Assembly: GCF_004345825.1 (NCBI RefSeq)
Contig: NZ_SLXM01000003.1
Location: 124,001 to 188,000, forward strand
Source of the DNA: Tenacibaculum skagerrakense
GTDB taxonomy: Bacteria; Bacteroidota; Bacteroidia; Flavobacteriales; Flavobacteriaceae
Direction of reading: 5' to 3'
DNA length: 64,000 bases
Position numbers and translations under genes: made by a program. Position 1 is the first letter of the stretch. Every line of letters begins with the position of its first letter. Under the pieces are notes generated by a model that was given only the letters and a program-made list of their open reading frames with translations, had not been told where the DNA came from and did not search any database. This document shows positions 27,299-36,370 of the stretch, piece by piece.

Positions 27299-28219
27299 AT
27301 GAAATTTAAAGAAACACAAACGCTAAGTAAAATAGCTAATTTATTAGGCTTGAGCTACGTAGGACACCCTGATTTTGAGATAACCGGATTGAATGAAATC
27401 CATGTGGTACAAGAGGGAGAAATAGTTTTTGTTGATCATTCTAAATATTACGATAAAGCTTTAAACTCGGCAGCTACTACTGTTTTAATTAACAAAGAAG
27501 TTGAATGTCCAGAGGGAAAAACGCTTTTAATCTCAGATGACCCTTTTAGAGACTTTAATAAGTTAACTAAATATTTTAATCCTTTTATTGCTTCTAAAAG
27601 TAGTATTTCGGACTCTGCTGTAATAGGAGAGAACACCATAATTCAACCGAATGTATTTATTGGAGAACATGTTACAATAGGTAGAAATTGTATTATACAT
27701 GCTAATGTTTCTATAAATAATGATTGTATTATTGGAGATAATGTAACAATACATTCGAATACAGTTCTTGGTAGTAATGCATTTTACTATAAGAAAAGAC
27801 CTGAAGGTTTTGATCCATTGATATCAGGAGGAAGAGTTATTATTGAAGATAATGTTGATTTAGGTGCTTCTTGTACTATCGATAGAGGTGTTACTGGTGA
27901 TACGACTATCGGAGAAGGAACAAAAATTGATAATCAAGTACATGTTGGCCACGATACTATTATCGGAAAAAAATGTTTGATTGCAGCTCAATCTGGAATT
28001 GCTGGTTGTACAGTTATCGAAGACGAAGTTACTATATGGGGGCAAGTAGGTGTTATTAGTGGTTTGCGTATAGAAAAAGGCACTGTACTAATGGCGCAAA
28101 CCGGAGTTATGAAATCTCTTAAAAAAGGTGTGTATTTTGGAACTCCTCAAGAAGAATACCGTCAAAAAATGCGTGAAATAGTTCACATTAAAAACGAAGT
28201 AAAGAAAGAAAAAAAGTAA
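27299..28219 (+). CDS. Second LpxD-like N-acyltransferase
   Basis: 306 residues from [11 protein letters not shown]. The N-terminal uridine-binding-like domain (about 1-95) with [23 protein letters not shown] is followed by a hexapeptide beta-helix (about 100-275). The catalytic-His region reads [14 protein letters not shown], and the [13 protein letters not shown] loop replaces the GSDGFGFAP loop of LpxD. This second LpxD-like gene next to efp is common in Bacteroidota; its substrate is not established. The frame's earlier ATG lies inside the upstream hairpin, so the later ATG is preferred. The gene lacks a visible promoter of its own. Confidence 0.88.
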   Translation: MKFKETQTLSKIANLLGLSYVGHPDFEITGLNEIHVVQEGEIVFVDHSKYYDKALNSAATTVLINKEVECPEGKTLLISDDPFRDFNKLTKYFNPFIASKSSISDSAVIGENTIIQPNVFIGEHVTIGRNCIIHANVSINNDCIIGDNVTIHSNTVLGSNAFYYKKRPEGFDPLISGGRVIIEDNVDLGASCTIDRGVTGDTTIGEGTKIDNQVHVGHDTIIGKKCLIAAQSGIAGCTVIEDEVTIWGQVGVISGLRIEKGTVLMAQTGVMKSLKKGVYFGTPQEEYRQKMREIVHIKNEVKKEKK

Positions 28220-28230
28220 CGATAATTTAA

Positions 28231-28261
28231 TTGCTTATACCCAATTAAAAAACTATTTTTG
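28231..28261 (+). promoter_or_regulatory. Predicted promoter of sucD
   Basis: TTG, a 20-bp spacer, and the exact -7 element TATTTTTG, 27 bases before the sucD ATG. Confidence 0.65.
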
Positions 28262-28287
28262 CTACACTAAAAATAAAAAACAAACCA

Positions 28288-29163
28288 ATGAGCGTTTTAG
28301 TAAATAAAGATTCAAAAATTATTGTACAAGGTTTCACAGGAAGTGAAGGAACTTTCCACGCTGGTCAAATGATTGAATACGGTACCAACATTGTTGGTGG
28401 TGTAACACCAGGAAAAGGAGGTCAAGAGCACTTAGGGAAGCCTGTATTTAATACTGTTGATGAAGCAGTGCAAAAAGCAGGAGCAGATACATCTATTATT
28501 TTTGTACCACCAGCATTTGCTGCTGATGCTATTATGGAGTCTGCTGAAGCTGGAATTAAAGTAATTATTTGTATTACTGAAGGAATTCCTACTGCAGATA
28601 TGGTAAAAGTGAAATCTTATATTGATGCTAAAGAAGATTGTACTTTAGTTGGGCCTAACTGTCCAGGAGTAATTACTCCAGAAGAAGCTAAAGTTGGAAT
28701 TATGCCAGGATTTATCTTCAAAAAAGGTAAAGTTGGTATCGTTTCTAAATCAGGAACATTAACATATGAAGCTGCTGACCAAGTTGTAAAACAAGGTTAC
28801 GGTATTACAACTGCTATCGGTATTGGTGGAGATCCAATTATTGGAACTACTACTAAAGAAGCTGTAGAGATGTTAATGAATGATGACGAAACTGAAGCAA
28901 TCGTTATGATTGGTGAGATTGGTGGTCAGTTAGAAGCAGAAGCTGCTCGTTGGATTAAAGCTGACGGTAACCGTAAGCCAGTTGTTGGTTTTATCGCTGG
29001 TCAAACTGCACCTGCAGGTAGAACAATGGGACACGCTGGTGCAATTGTTGGTGGAGCTGATGACACTGCTCAAGCAAAAATGAAGATTTTAGCTGAAAAT
29101 GGAGTTCACGTTGTTGAATCACCAGCTAAAATTGGAGAAATGGTTGCTAAGGTTTTAGGATAA
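28288..29163 (+). CDS. sucD: Succinate--CoA ligase alpha subunit
   Basis: A 291-residue TCA-cycle enzyme subunit that binds CoA and carries the phosphohistidine. CoA-binding QGFTGSEGTFHAGQMIEYG is near the start; VGPNCPGVITP and SKSGTLTYEA are in the middle; the active His lies in MGHAGAIVGG near residue 247. Length is standard. The beta subunit sucC is not adjacent here. The gene has its own promoter and terminator, so it is probably a single-gene unit despite lying within the lpx/fabG run. Confidence 0.95.
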   Translation: MSVLVNKDSKIIVQGFTGSEGTFHAGQMIEYGTNIVGGVTPGKGGQEHLGKPVFNTVDEAVQKAGADTSIIFVPPAFAADAIMESAEAGIKVIICITEGIPTADMVKVKSYIDAKEDCTLVGPNCPGVITPEEAKVGIMPGFIFKKGKVGIVSKSGTLTYEAADQVVKQGYGITTAIGIGGDPIIGTTTKEAVEMLMNDDETEAIVMIGEIGGQLEAEAARWIKADGNRKPVVGFIAGQTAPAGRTMGHAGAIVGGADDTAQAKMKILAENGVHVVESPAKIGEMVAKVLG

Positions 29164-29189
29164 GTCATTAAATATTCTTAGATAATATA

Positions 29190-29219
29190 AATTCCCGTTT
29201 TTTAGCGGGAATTCTTTTT
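29190..29219 (+). terminator. Intrinsic terminator after sucD
   Basis: An 8-bp stem (AATTCCCG with CGGGAATT), 8-nt loop and a T run. Confidence 0.85.
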
Positions 29220-29246
29220 ATATTTACAAACAACTAATTAAATAGA

Positions 29247-29993
29247 ATGAAACTTTTAGAAAACAAAACAGCTATCATTACTGGTGCTACCAGAGGTATT
29301 GGTAGAGGAATAGCTCTAGAATTTGCAAAGCAAGGAGCTAATGTGGCTTTTACATACAGTTCATCTGTTGATGCAGCTGTAGCTTTAGAAAATGAGTTAA
29401 AAGAACTTGGAGTAAACGCAAAAGGATATCAATCTAATGCAGCTGATTTTGATTCGGCACAAGAATTAGCTAAAAATGTTTTAGAGGAATTTGAAACTAT
29501 TGATATTTTAGTAAATAACGCAGGAATTACAAAAGATAACTTATTAATGAGAATCTCTGAAGATGATTTCGATAAAGTTATTGAGGTGAATTTAAAATCA
29601 GTGTTTAATTTAACTAAGGCCGTTATTCGTCCAATGATGAAGCAACGCAAAGGTTCAATTATTAATATGAGCTCTGTTGTTGGTTTAAAAGGAAATGCTG
29701 GTCAAGCAAATTATGCTGCTTCTAAGGCTGGAATTTTAGGTTTTTCTAAGTCTGTTGCATTAGAGTTAGGTTCTAGAAACATTCGTAGTAATGTGGTGGC
29801 TCCTGGTTTTATTGAAACTGAAATGACTGCGAAATTAGATGAGAAAGTTGTTGAAGGATGGAGAAATGAAATTCCTTTAAAACGTGGAGGAACTCCTGAA
29901 GATATAGCACATGCTTGTGTGTTTTTAGCTTCTGATATGAGCGCTTATATCACTGGTCAAACATTATCAGTTGATGGAGGAATGTTGACTTAA
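29247..29993 (+). CDS. fabG: 3-oxoacyl-[acyl-carrier-protein] reductase
   Basis: A 248-residue short-chain dehydrogenase. NADPH-binding TGATRGIGRG lies near residue 12, NNAG near 90, and the catalytic Ser, Tyr and Lys are in NMSSVVG and ANYAASKAG (Tyr near 152). The C-terminal APGFIETEMTAKL and TGQTLSVDGGM are FabG signatures. It reduces 3-oxoacyl-ACP in fatty-acid elongation. A terminator follows directly. Confidence 0.92.
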   Translation: MKLLENKTAIITGATRGIGRGIALEFAKQGANVAFTYSSSVDAAVALENELKELGVNAKGYQSNAADFDSAQELAKNVLEEFETIDILVNNAGITKDNLLMRISEDDFDKVIEVNLKSVFNLTKAVIRPMMKQRKGSIINMSSVVGLKGNAGQANYAASKAGILGFSKSVALELGSRNIRSNVVAPGFIETEMTAKLDEKVVEGWRNEIPLKRGGTPEDIAHACVFLASDMSAYITGQTLSVDGGMLT

Positions 29994-30026
29994 TAAGTTT
30001 AATTTTTCTTAGATAATATATTTAAA

Positions 30027-30055
30027 AAAGAGGGCGTTTAAGCCCTCTTTTTTAT
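30027..30055 (+). terminator. Intrinsic terminator after fabG
   Basis: A 9-bp GC-rich stem (AAAGAGGGC with GCCCTCTTT), loop GTTTAA and a T run. Confidence 0.9.
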
Positions 30056-30304
30056 TTAATAATAATCGTTCTTTAAGCTTCTTAACTTGTTAATAATAAA
30101 GATGTTAACCCTATAATTGTATTCGTTATAACTAAAAAAGCTATTAGGATTTATTGTATTATTATGTCAAGATGTTTTATAAATTCCTTATTAACTAATA
30201 TCTGATAAATAGATGAAGGGATTAACTTAATATTAACAATATATAATACTTTTATTTTTTTTAAAAAACTACTTTAGCTTTATTAATTATAAATTTAAAT
30301 TATT
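30056..30304. other. AT-rich intergenic region upstream of a lipoprotein gene
   Basis: About 250 bp with no reading frame of note. The last 60 bases hold T-rich stretches and TACTTTAG, a one-mismatch -7 element, which may start the downstream lipoprotein transcript. Nothing else recognised. Confidence 0.4.
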
Positions 30305-31009
30305 ATGAAAAACTTTATTAAAATGTTAGCATTTTCTTTTGTGTTAGCATTAATGTCTTGTTCTGAAAAGGAAAATGTTATGAATGAAGAAATACCAAAT
30401 TCAACAAGTGAAAAATTTGTTAAGCTTGCTGGTTGTGGAGGAATCCAAGAAGTATCTATTTCTGGAAATCAGGTAACATACACGCTTCCTATTTCTGGAT
30501 ATTCAAATCCTGTATTTCAGTGGAGTGTTACTTCTATAAATAATACAATGAATATTGTAGGAAGTAGTACAGGTCAAAGTGTAGTAGTTAGTTTTGATGT
30601 AGCTAACTTTCAAGGAGGTGAGCTAGAAGTAGATGTCTACGAATCTAGTAATCCAACAGGTGTGCATTGTGGAGATGTTCTAACCTTCGGACAAGGTGAT
30701 TGCCCAATTCCTAATCCATGTGATGGAGTTACTGGGACAATTATAGAAGACATAGAAGCTTGTTATCCTGCATCACATCCATATGGTAGGTATCATTTAA
30801 ATTATAGCGGAAATAATAATGATGTGACATGGTCTGTAAATTATGGAACCATTATGGCACAATCAGGTGCAGCTGAAGTACAAGTTGCTGCTGCTAGTTT
30901 AAACCCTTTTACATTAACAGCTACTATTAATACACAGGATGGTTGTGTTAAATCAATTAATAAGGTTATTTATCCATGTGATGCCGGTAGTGGTGGTTTT
31001 GGAAAATAA
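30305..31009 (+). CDS. Secreted lipoprotein of unknown function with PKD-like segments
   Basis: 234 residues. A lipoprotein signal peptide ends in the lipobox LALMSC, so the protein is acylated after export. The mature part has two stretches with beta-sandwich character: one with VTYTLPISGYSNPVFQWSV, one with RYHLNYSGNNNDVTWSVNYG. Each includes an N-x-xFQWSV or DVTWSV-like core as in PKD-like domains of flavobacterial surface proteins. Eight or so cysteines occur in the mature protein, several near turn motifs (CGGIQ, CPIPNPCDG, YPCDAG), suggesting disulfides. There is no T9SS sorting domain. I do not recognise a defined family. Confidence 0.7.
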   Translation: MKNFIKMLAFSFVLALMSCSEKENVMNEEIPNSTSEKFVKLAGCGGIQEVSISGNQVTYTLPISGYSNPVFQWSVTSINNTMNIVGSSTGQSVVVSFDVANFQGGELEVDVYESSNPTGVHCGDVLTFGQGDCPIPNPCDGVTGTIIEDIEACYPASHPYGRYHLNYSGNNNDVTWSVNYGTIMAQSGAAEVQVAAASLNPFTLTATINTQDGCVKSINKVIYPCDAGSGGFGK

Positions 31010-31052
31010 TTAGTATTTATATATTGATATTTAATCTAATATAATAGAAAAG

Positions 31053-31088
31053 AAAAAAGTCTGTATTTGTTTAATACAGACTTTTTTA
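31053..31088. terminator. Bidirectional hairpin terminator with AAGTCTGTAT core
   Basis: A 15-bp perfect stem around AAGTCTGTATT/AATACAGACTT with a 5-nt loop, flanked by A and T runs. It serves the lipoprotein (plus strand) and probably the M28 peptidase (minus strand). The same core occurs in two other hairpins in the window. Confidence 0.85.
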
Positions 31089-31167
31089 TTAATCTTAAAT
31101 GGAAAACAATATAAATATATAATAGAGATGTTTAATTATACAAATAATCTCTGATAAAATTCCTTAT

Positions 31168-33729
31168 TTATTTAATTATAATCTTCTTAGAAATTACTTC
31201 TTTTTCATTGTTCCTTAGCTTTAATATATAAATACCAGAGCTTAACTTAAGTTGTTTAGCAGAAAGACGTAACTCATTATTAACTAATTGTTTTCGAATA
31301 ATTTCTTTTCCTTCAATAGTAAATATAAGTATTTCAGTTTGCTGCTTAGGTTTTTGTTGCATGCGAATGGTAAATATATCATTACTTGGGTTTGGGCTAA
31401 CCATTAATTCAAATGGAGAAATTTCATCTTCATCACCTAAATTTATTACATCAACAGTTGTAACACTTTTATTTTGAATTGAAGAACCACAAGAACCTTC
31501 ATATATTTTCACATTACTGAAAACAGAAGTATTGCCAGAACCACTATCATGGTCATTTATAAACACTAAACGATCCATAGTTCCTGTGTAAAAACTTCCA
31601 ACTGGAATTATGTAAGTAGTAGTTCCGCTATTGTAATTATCATAATTGGTAATTCCATAGTTTTGCGTTCCGTGTACTTTAAAATAGCGATTAGAAGTCA
31701 ACGTATTATCGTTTTCAAATCCTACACCATGAATTTCACCTTGATTAGTGCTAGAAAAATCGAATTCAATAACCGTTTGAGAAGTTACGGTATACGGATA
31801 GTTTATATATTTCCAAGTATTATTACTTAACGCTAAAGAGTTCCCTGTATTTCCTACAGAATAGGTACCATCAGAGTCTTGGTTAGAGAAAGAAGTAATA
31901 GTGTAATTAGAAAAATCTAAAGTTTCACAAGTTGGAGTAGGATCTGGATCTGATACTTCATTTTCAACACTTACAGCATCTATTGCTATATCACTTTGCC
32001 AACCAGAACTTCCTGATCCAGTGATAACAATAAATCTAAACTGAATGTTATTCTGATTTTTATAACTACTTAAATCTAATGTGGCATTATTCCAGCTATT
32101 TCCTTTGTTGCCACTTTCCGAGAAAAGAGAGCTCCAAGTAGCATCTCCTTCTATTCGAACTTCTACTTCAAGAGTGTTAATAGCCGACCCGTACATATGG
32201 TAACTAAACTTAAATTTAGGAGAACTTAAATTACTTACATTAAAACAAGGAGAATTTAAAATGGCTTTTTTATTTGGAAAACCACTTCCATCACCTGATG
32301 CTTCAACATATAAGTAATAATTCCCTGAAGCTCCACCAGATGGACCGGTATTAGAAGAAGGAGTTCCTCCAGAATCTCTTGTAAAATCTAAATCATCGTT
32401 GGTTTCTTGACTCCAAGCACCAATAGAATTTTCAAAACTTTCAGTGTAAGGAAAACTTGAAATAGTCTGAGAACAAGTATCAACAGGTGGCGTAGTAGTT
32501 GGTGCATTTGATATTTCTATCAAATACTCTAAGGCTAGTTTTGCAAATTTTGCAGCATGAGTAGCATTTGGAGTTGGAGATCTATCATAAGTATCTCTTG
32601 TTGTATGAATATTAGGGTTGCTTTCTCTAAAAGAAGCTTCAAACGGAAATGCTACATTGTAACCTTCTTGAGCCCAACTATAATGGTCTGAACAACCATA
32701 ATTACAACTAGAAGTTCCATAGGTTAGTTTATGAGTTCCAGAAGCATTATAATAGTTTAAAAGCTCAATTAAGAAGCTGTTTAACGTATCATCATTATAA
32801 GAATCGGTAGAAATATAAATATCATTAGTAGAACCTTTATAATTGGTCATATCAAGTTGTAAATAACTGATAACATTTACGTTTCGGTTTCGATAATCTT
32901 CAGCTATTTCTCGTGAACCTCTTAAACCAACTTCCTCCGCAGCAAAAGCCATAAACTCGATAGTTCTTTTTGGTTGATAATTCATTTCAAATAAAACTCT
33001 TGCAGCTTCCGTAAATGTAGCAATACCAGAGGCATTGTCATCTGCTCCAGGAGCATTAGTATTGTTGTTTCCAGAGGCAGTTGAATCTATATGTCCGCCA
33101 ATAATCACATATTCATCTGGTGACTCTGAACCTGTTATAGTCATAACAACCGAAGGCATATTGGTGGATGAATGGTTTACAATTCTAACTGAAACATCAT
33201 TTCGCCCAGAAGCCATAGTTTCCCATTTTGTTTTTAAATCCAACACTGCTTGTCTAGCACTGTTAGTTGTATGATATCTAGTTCCATATCCTTGTAATTC
33301 TAAAATTTGTGCTTCGATATTTATATTATCAACTAAATTTAAACTTTGGTTTACAAGTGTTTGTTGAGTAATAGAAAAAGGCTGTAAATTATTTCGACTT
33401 TGAGCCGAAGCTTTTGCCTTATACTTTTTAGTTCGTTTTATAGATTTCAAAGCATTTTCACGAGAAGATTCATATACAAAACCTGGTCCGTGAACCAAAA
33501 CTTTATGATGCAATTCTTCTGCTGCATGATTGGTAAGCATTACCGCACTAAATTCATCAATAGATTCGATAATAATTATTTCGTTAGGATGATTTTTTTG
33601 GAGTTCATTAGCGTCTAGAGTTTTCATGGTCGCGTAAAACATGGCTTCTTTTTGCTGTGCAAAAGTTTTTAACGAGAGGAATAGTGTTAAAATGAATAAA
33701 TAAGTAATAATGAAATTTTTGTTTTTCAT
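31168..33729 (-). CDS. Secreted M28-family metallopeptidase with T9SS type A sorting domain
   Basis: 853 residues. A signal peptide (cleaved near TFAQ) precedes an M28 aminopeptidase-like domain with two-zinc ligands: His213 in GGHIDST, Asp230 in PGADDNASG, the Glu pair at 265-266 in AAEEVGLRGS, Asp293 in QLDMTN and His375 in IHTTRDTYD. Next is a MAM-like module starting FPYTESFENSIGAWSQ (about 425-590), then an unassigned beta-rich region (about 600-750). The last ~75 residues form a T9SS type A sorting domain (SPNPSNDIFTI through GIYILKL to KKIIIK). The enzyme would be exported by T9SS and released or anchored at the surface to digest peptides. Confidence 0.93.
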   Translation of the reverse strand: MKNKNFIITYLFILTLFLSLKTFAQQKEAMFYATMKTLDANELQKNHPNEIIIIESIDEFSAVMLTNHAAEELHHKVLVHGPGFVYESSRENALKSIKRTKKYKAKASAQSRNNLQPFSITQQTLVNQSLNLVDNINIEAQILELQGYGTRYHTTNSARQAVLDLKTKWETMASGRNDVSVRIVNHSSTNMPSVVMTITGSESPDEYVIIGGHIDSTASGNNNTNAPGADDNASGIATFTEAARVLFEMNYQPKRTIEFMAFAAEEVGLRGSREIAEDYRNRNVNVISYLQLDMTNYKGSTNDIYISTDSYNDDTLNSFLIELLNYYNASGTHKLTYGTSSCNYGCSDHYSWAQEGYNVAFPFEASFRESNPNIHTTRDTYDRSPTPNATHAAKFAKLALEYLIEISNAPTTTPPVDTCSQTISSFPYTESFENSIGAWSQETNDDLDFTRDSGGTPSSNTGPSGGASGNYYLYVEASGDGSGFPNKKAILNSPCFNVSNLSSPKFKFSYHMYGSAINTLEVEVRIEGDATWSSLFSESGNKGNSWNNATLDLSSYKNQNNIQFRFIVITGSGSSGWQSDIAIDAVSVENEVSDPDPTPTCETLDFSNYTITSFSNQDSDGTYSVGNTGNSLALSNNTWKYINYPYTVTSQTVIEFDFSSTNQGEIHGVGFENDNTLTSNRYFKVHGTQNYGITNYDNYNSGTTTYIIPVGSFYTGTMDRLVFINDHDSGSGNTSVFSNVKIYEGSCGSSIQNKSVTTVDVINLGDEDEISPFELMVSPNPSNDIFTIRMQQKPKQQTEILIFTIEGKEIIRKQLVNNELRLSAKQLKLSSGIYILKLRNNEKEVISKKIIIK

Positions 33730-34054
33730 TTTGAAGGGTTTTAGGTTAATAATTAATTGATATATATAACAGTCTCATTAAAAATGAGATTGGAATATCA
33801 GGTAGTGGGCTTTTTGAACACTATTTAATGGGAGGTGTTCTTTAACTATTATTATTTTTGGTGGTAATTAAAAATAGAATTATATAATTCCTTAGAATTT
33901 AGAGCATACTAAACAATATTTTGCTTAGTTAGGTTTCGGGGTGATTTTGTTTTGGTTACTAATTTTTAAAATTAAATACTATTAATTTATTTAAGAAAAT
34001 AATGTTAAAATTATACAATATTTATCTCTTTACGGCAAAATTTTAAAAATTATA
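33730..34054. other. Intergenic region between TonB-receptor and M28 peptidase genes
   Basis: 325 bp without a supported gene. It holds two weak hairpins read on the minus strand (a 7-bp stem TCTCATT/AATGAGA near 33773 and GAACAC/GTGTTC near 33817-33842) and AT-rich DNA. It must contain the promoter of the peptidase gene, but I find no exact TAnnTTTG on the minus strand. Confidence 0.4.
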
Positions 34055-36370
34055 CTAAAAATAAACTCTAAAACTTACATTTGGTGTAATTCGTAATGAA
34101 GTATTTTCTACTTGATTAATCCTATTATTTTCAAGGTCGAAATAGGTATTTAAAATGTTTCTTTTATCTAAAACACTCCAAACTGAGATACCTGAAGAAG
34201 CATCGGTATTTCCTATTTTAAACTGATACTGGAGGGAAGCATCGAATCGTAAATAATCTGCTAATCGAGCACTATTTGGGTTGTCAAAATTGATAGTTCT
34301 AATAATGGTATTGTCTGATTGTAAAGGTTTAGTGTAAGGTCTTCCTGTATGCCAATTTAAGCCAAGTGCTAGTTTTATATCATTATATGTATAATTGGCA
34401 GCAATGTTTACAACACTTCTAACATCCACATTGTTAGGAAAGGTTTCTGCATTATTTAAACTAGCAAAGTCGTAATTATTAACATTATAGCTATAACTAA
34501 TCCACGTATTAAAGTTTTGAAATCTTTTATTAATTAAAAAGTCGAAACCCTTTACGGTATAATTTCCAATATCATTTACAAATTGAAACTGATTTTGAAA
34601 TCCTTGACTTCTAGCACTTATATCGTTTACATTTTTGAGATAGAATTCACCGCTAATTAATAAATCATTTTTCTTATAAAAAACACCTAGACTAGCTTGT
34701 TTACTTGTTATTATAGGAATGGTATTTTCGTCGGCCAAAACCCAGCGTCTTTTTTCAATTCCTAAAAAATCTTCTTGTAAATCAATAATTTGTGATACTG
34801 ACTGACTTTTCATTTCTCCGGTCGCTAGTAAGCTGAAGTTGTTTAAAAACTTATAGTTATAGGTTATTCTTGGTTCAATTGAAAAGCGATTGAATTTATC
34901 GAAATAGGTTAATCGAGCGCCAGCTTTTAATTGAATTCTGTCAGTTGTGTAATTGAATTGACTATACACAGCATGTGAGAGTAAAACTTGCTTAATGTAT
35001 CTCCTAAATTCAGGATTATCAACATCTTCTAAATTACTAATTGCCACTTGTGAAAATTGGTAACCCGATAAAAATGAAGCAGTAGTATTAAAATTATAGT
35101 TGGCATCAATTTTCAATCCATTGTCTTGAACAAGGTTTTCTTGGATTAAATTCTGATTGTTTAAAATATCGGCATTTTTCGAAGATAAATCATAATGTGT
35201 AAAATACTTTTGGGCACTTATTTTAAAATCGTCATGTAGTTGTTTTTCATAAGTAATTCCGCTTGTAAAGCTTTGCTGATTTAATTCACTACTTAGTTCT
35301 AAATCTCCTGTAGAACCTGTAAGTTTTTGATCATAAGACAAATCATTTTCAATGTTAAGAAATACAACTTTTAGTTTATCATCACGACTAATATCCCAAA
35401 TAAACTTGCTGTAAATATCATGAAATTTGAAGTTTTCATCTTTTACTAATACACTATTGTTATTTAATAAAGCGCTTAAATCTGAATCTTGAAAAGCACG
35501 TTTAAAATATTGATTATACGTAGGAGATTTGGCAAAATCGGTAATTGATCTTCTTGCTGCAAGCTGGATTTCTGTAGTTTGAGAAAGCGGAATTCTTGTC
35601 AATACATCAATATTAATCATATTAATTCCAAACTGAGTTGTTGATTTTTCGCTAACATTATCTGGTAATTTCATATCAATTACACTAGAGATACTTTCGC
35701 CATATTTAGCACTACTTCCACTTTTGGAAAGATTAATATCATAATCTAAATACGGATTAAAAGCTGAAATTAAACCAAAAAAATGTCCAGATTTATACAT
35801 TCTTATTCCATCGAACAAGATTAAATTTTGGTCATGCGTTCCTCCACGAATATTGATGTTAGAGATACTTTCATCTATAGTGATAACTCCTGGGAATGAA
35901 TTTATTATTTGTAAGACATCCGGTTCAATTAAACCAGGGAGTATACCTAATTTATCGGTTTCTAAATCAATAGAACCATCAGAATTTTTACTAATTCCAG
36001 AGGTCAAATAGCCTTGAACTAAAACTTCCTCAAGCGGTTCAAATTCAACGTAATTAGATCTTGTTCTTGTTTTTTTCTTTTGGGTTCTTATTACAATAAC
36101 AGAAGTGTTTAAAACGTCGAATTCAAGTTTCGTGCTTTTTTTCAAAAAAGTAATAACTTCCGAGAGAAGCATGTCTTCTTCTGGAAGTGTTATAAACTGA
36201 TTTTCAATTGTTTTATCAGCAAATGAAAAACTTACTTCATAGCGCTGTTGTAAAATTTCTAAGACCTCTCTTAATGGTAATTTCTCTGATGTTGTGTTTT
36301 GAGAAAGAGTAGGAAAGAGGTTGAAAATCAGTAGGTATAGTAAAAAAAATAACCTATTTCGTACGTTCAC
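34055..36370 (-). CDS. TonB-dependent receptor with N-terminal STN signalling domain
   Basis: 771 residues. After the signal peptide an STN (secretin/TonB N-terminal) domain spans about 30-95, the part of FecA-type transducers that contacts an anti-sigma factor. A TonB-box-like EEVLVQGYLTSG lies near 114, the plug at about 140-235 with SNINIRGGTHDQNLILFDGIRM, and the rest is a 22-stranded barrel ending VSFRVYF. No carboxypeptidase-regulatory domain is present and there is no SusD partner nearby, so glycan uptake is less likely than siderophore, peptide or another ligand. Its ATG overlaps the end of the fecR-like gene by 17 bp, indicating a sigma/anti-sigma/receptor operon. Confidence 0.9.
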   Translation of the reverse strand: MNVRNRLFFLLYLLIFNLFPTLSQNTTSEKLPLREVLEILQQRYEVSFSFADKTIENQFITLPEEDMLLSEVITFLKKSTKLEFDVLNTSVIVIRTQKKKTRTRSNYVEFEPLEEVLVQGYLTSGISKNSDGSIDLETDKLGILPGLIEPDVLQIINSFPGVITIDESISNINIRGGTHDQNLILFDGIRMYKSGHFFGLISAFNPYLDYDINLSKSGSSAKYGESISSVIDMKLPDNVSEKSTTQFGINMINIDVLTRIPLSQTTEIQLAARRSITDFAKSPTYNQYFKRAFQDSDLSALLNNNSVLVKDENFKFHDIYSKFIWDISRDDKLKVVFLNIENDLSYDQKLTGSTGDLELSSELNQQSFTSGITYEKQLHDDFKISAQKYFTHYDLSSKNADILNNQNLIQENLVQDNGLKIDANYNFNTTASFLSGYQFSQVAISNLEDVDNPEFRRYIKQVLLSHAVYSQFNYTTDRIQLKAGARLTYFDKFNRFSIEPRITYNYKFLNNFSLLATGEMKSQSVSQIIDLQEDFLGIEKRRWVLADENTIPIITSKQASLGVFYKKNDLLISGEFYLKNVNDISARSQGFQNQFQFVNDIGNYTVKGFDFLINKRFQNFNTWISYSYNVNNYDFASLNNAETFPNNVDVRSVVNIAANYTYNDIKLALGLNWHTGRPYTKPLQSDNTIIRTINFDNPNSARLADYLRFDASLQYQFKIGNTDASSGISVWSVLDKRNILNTYFDLENNRINQVENTSLRITPNVSFRVYF

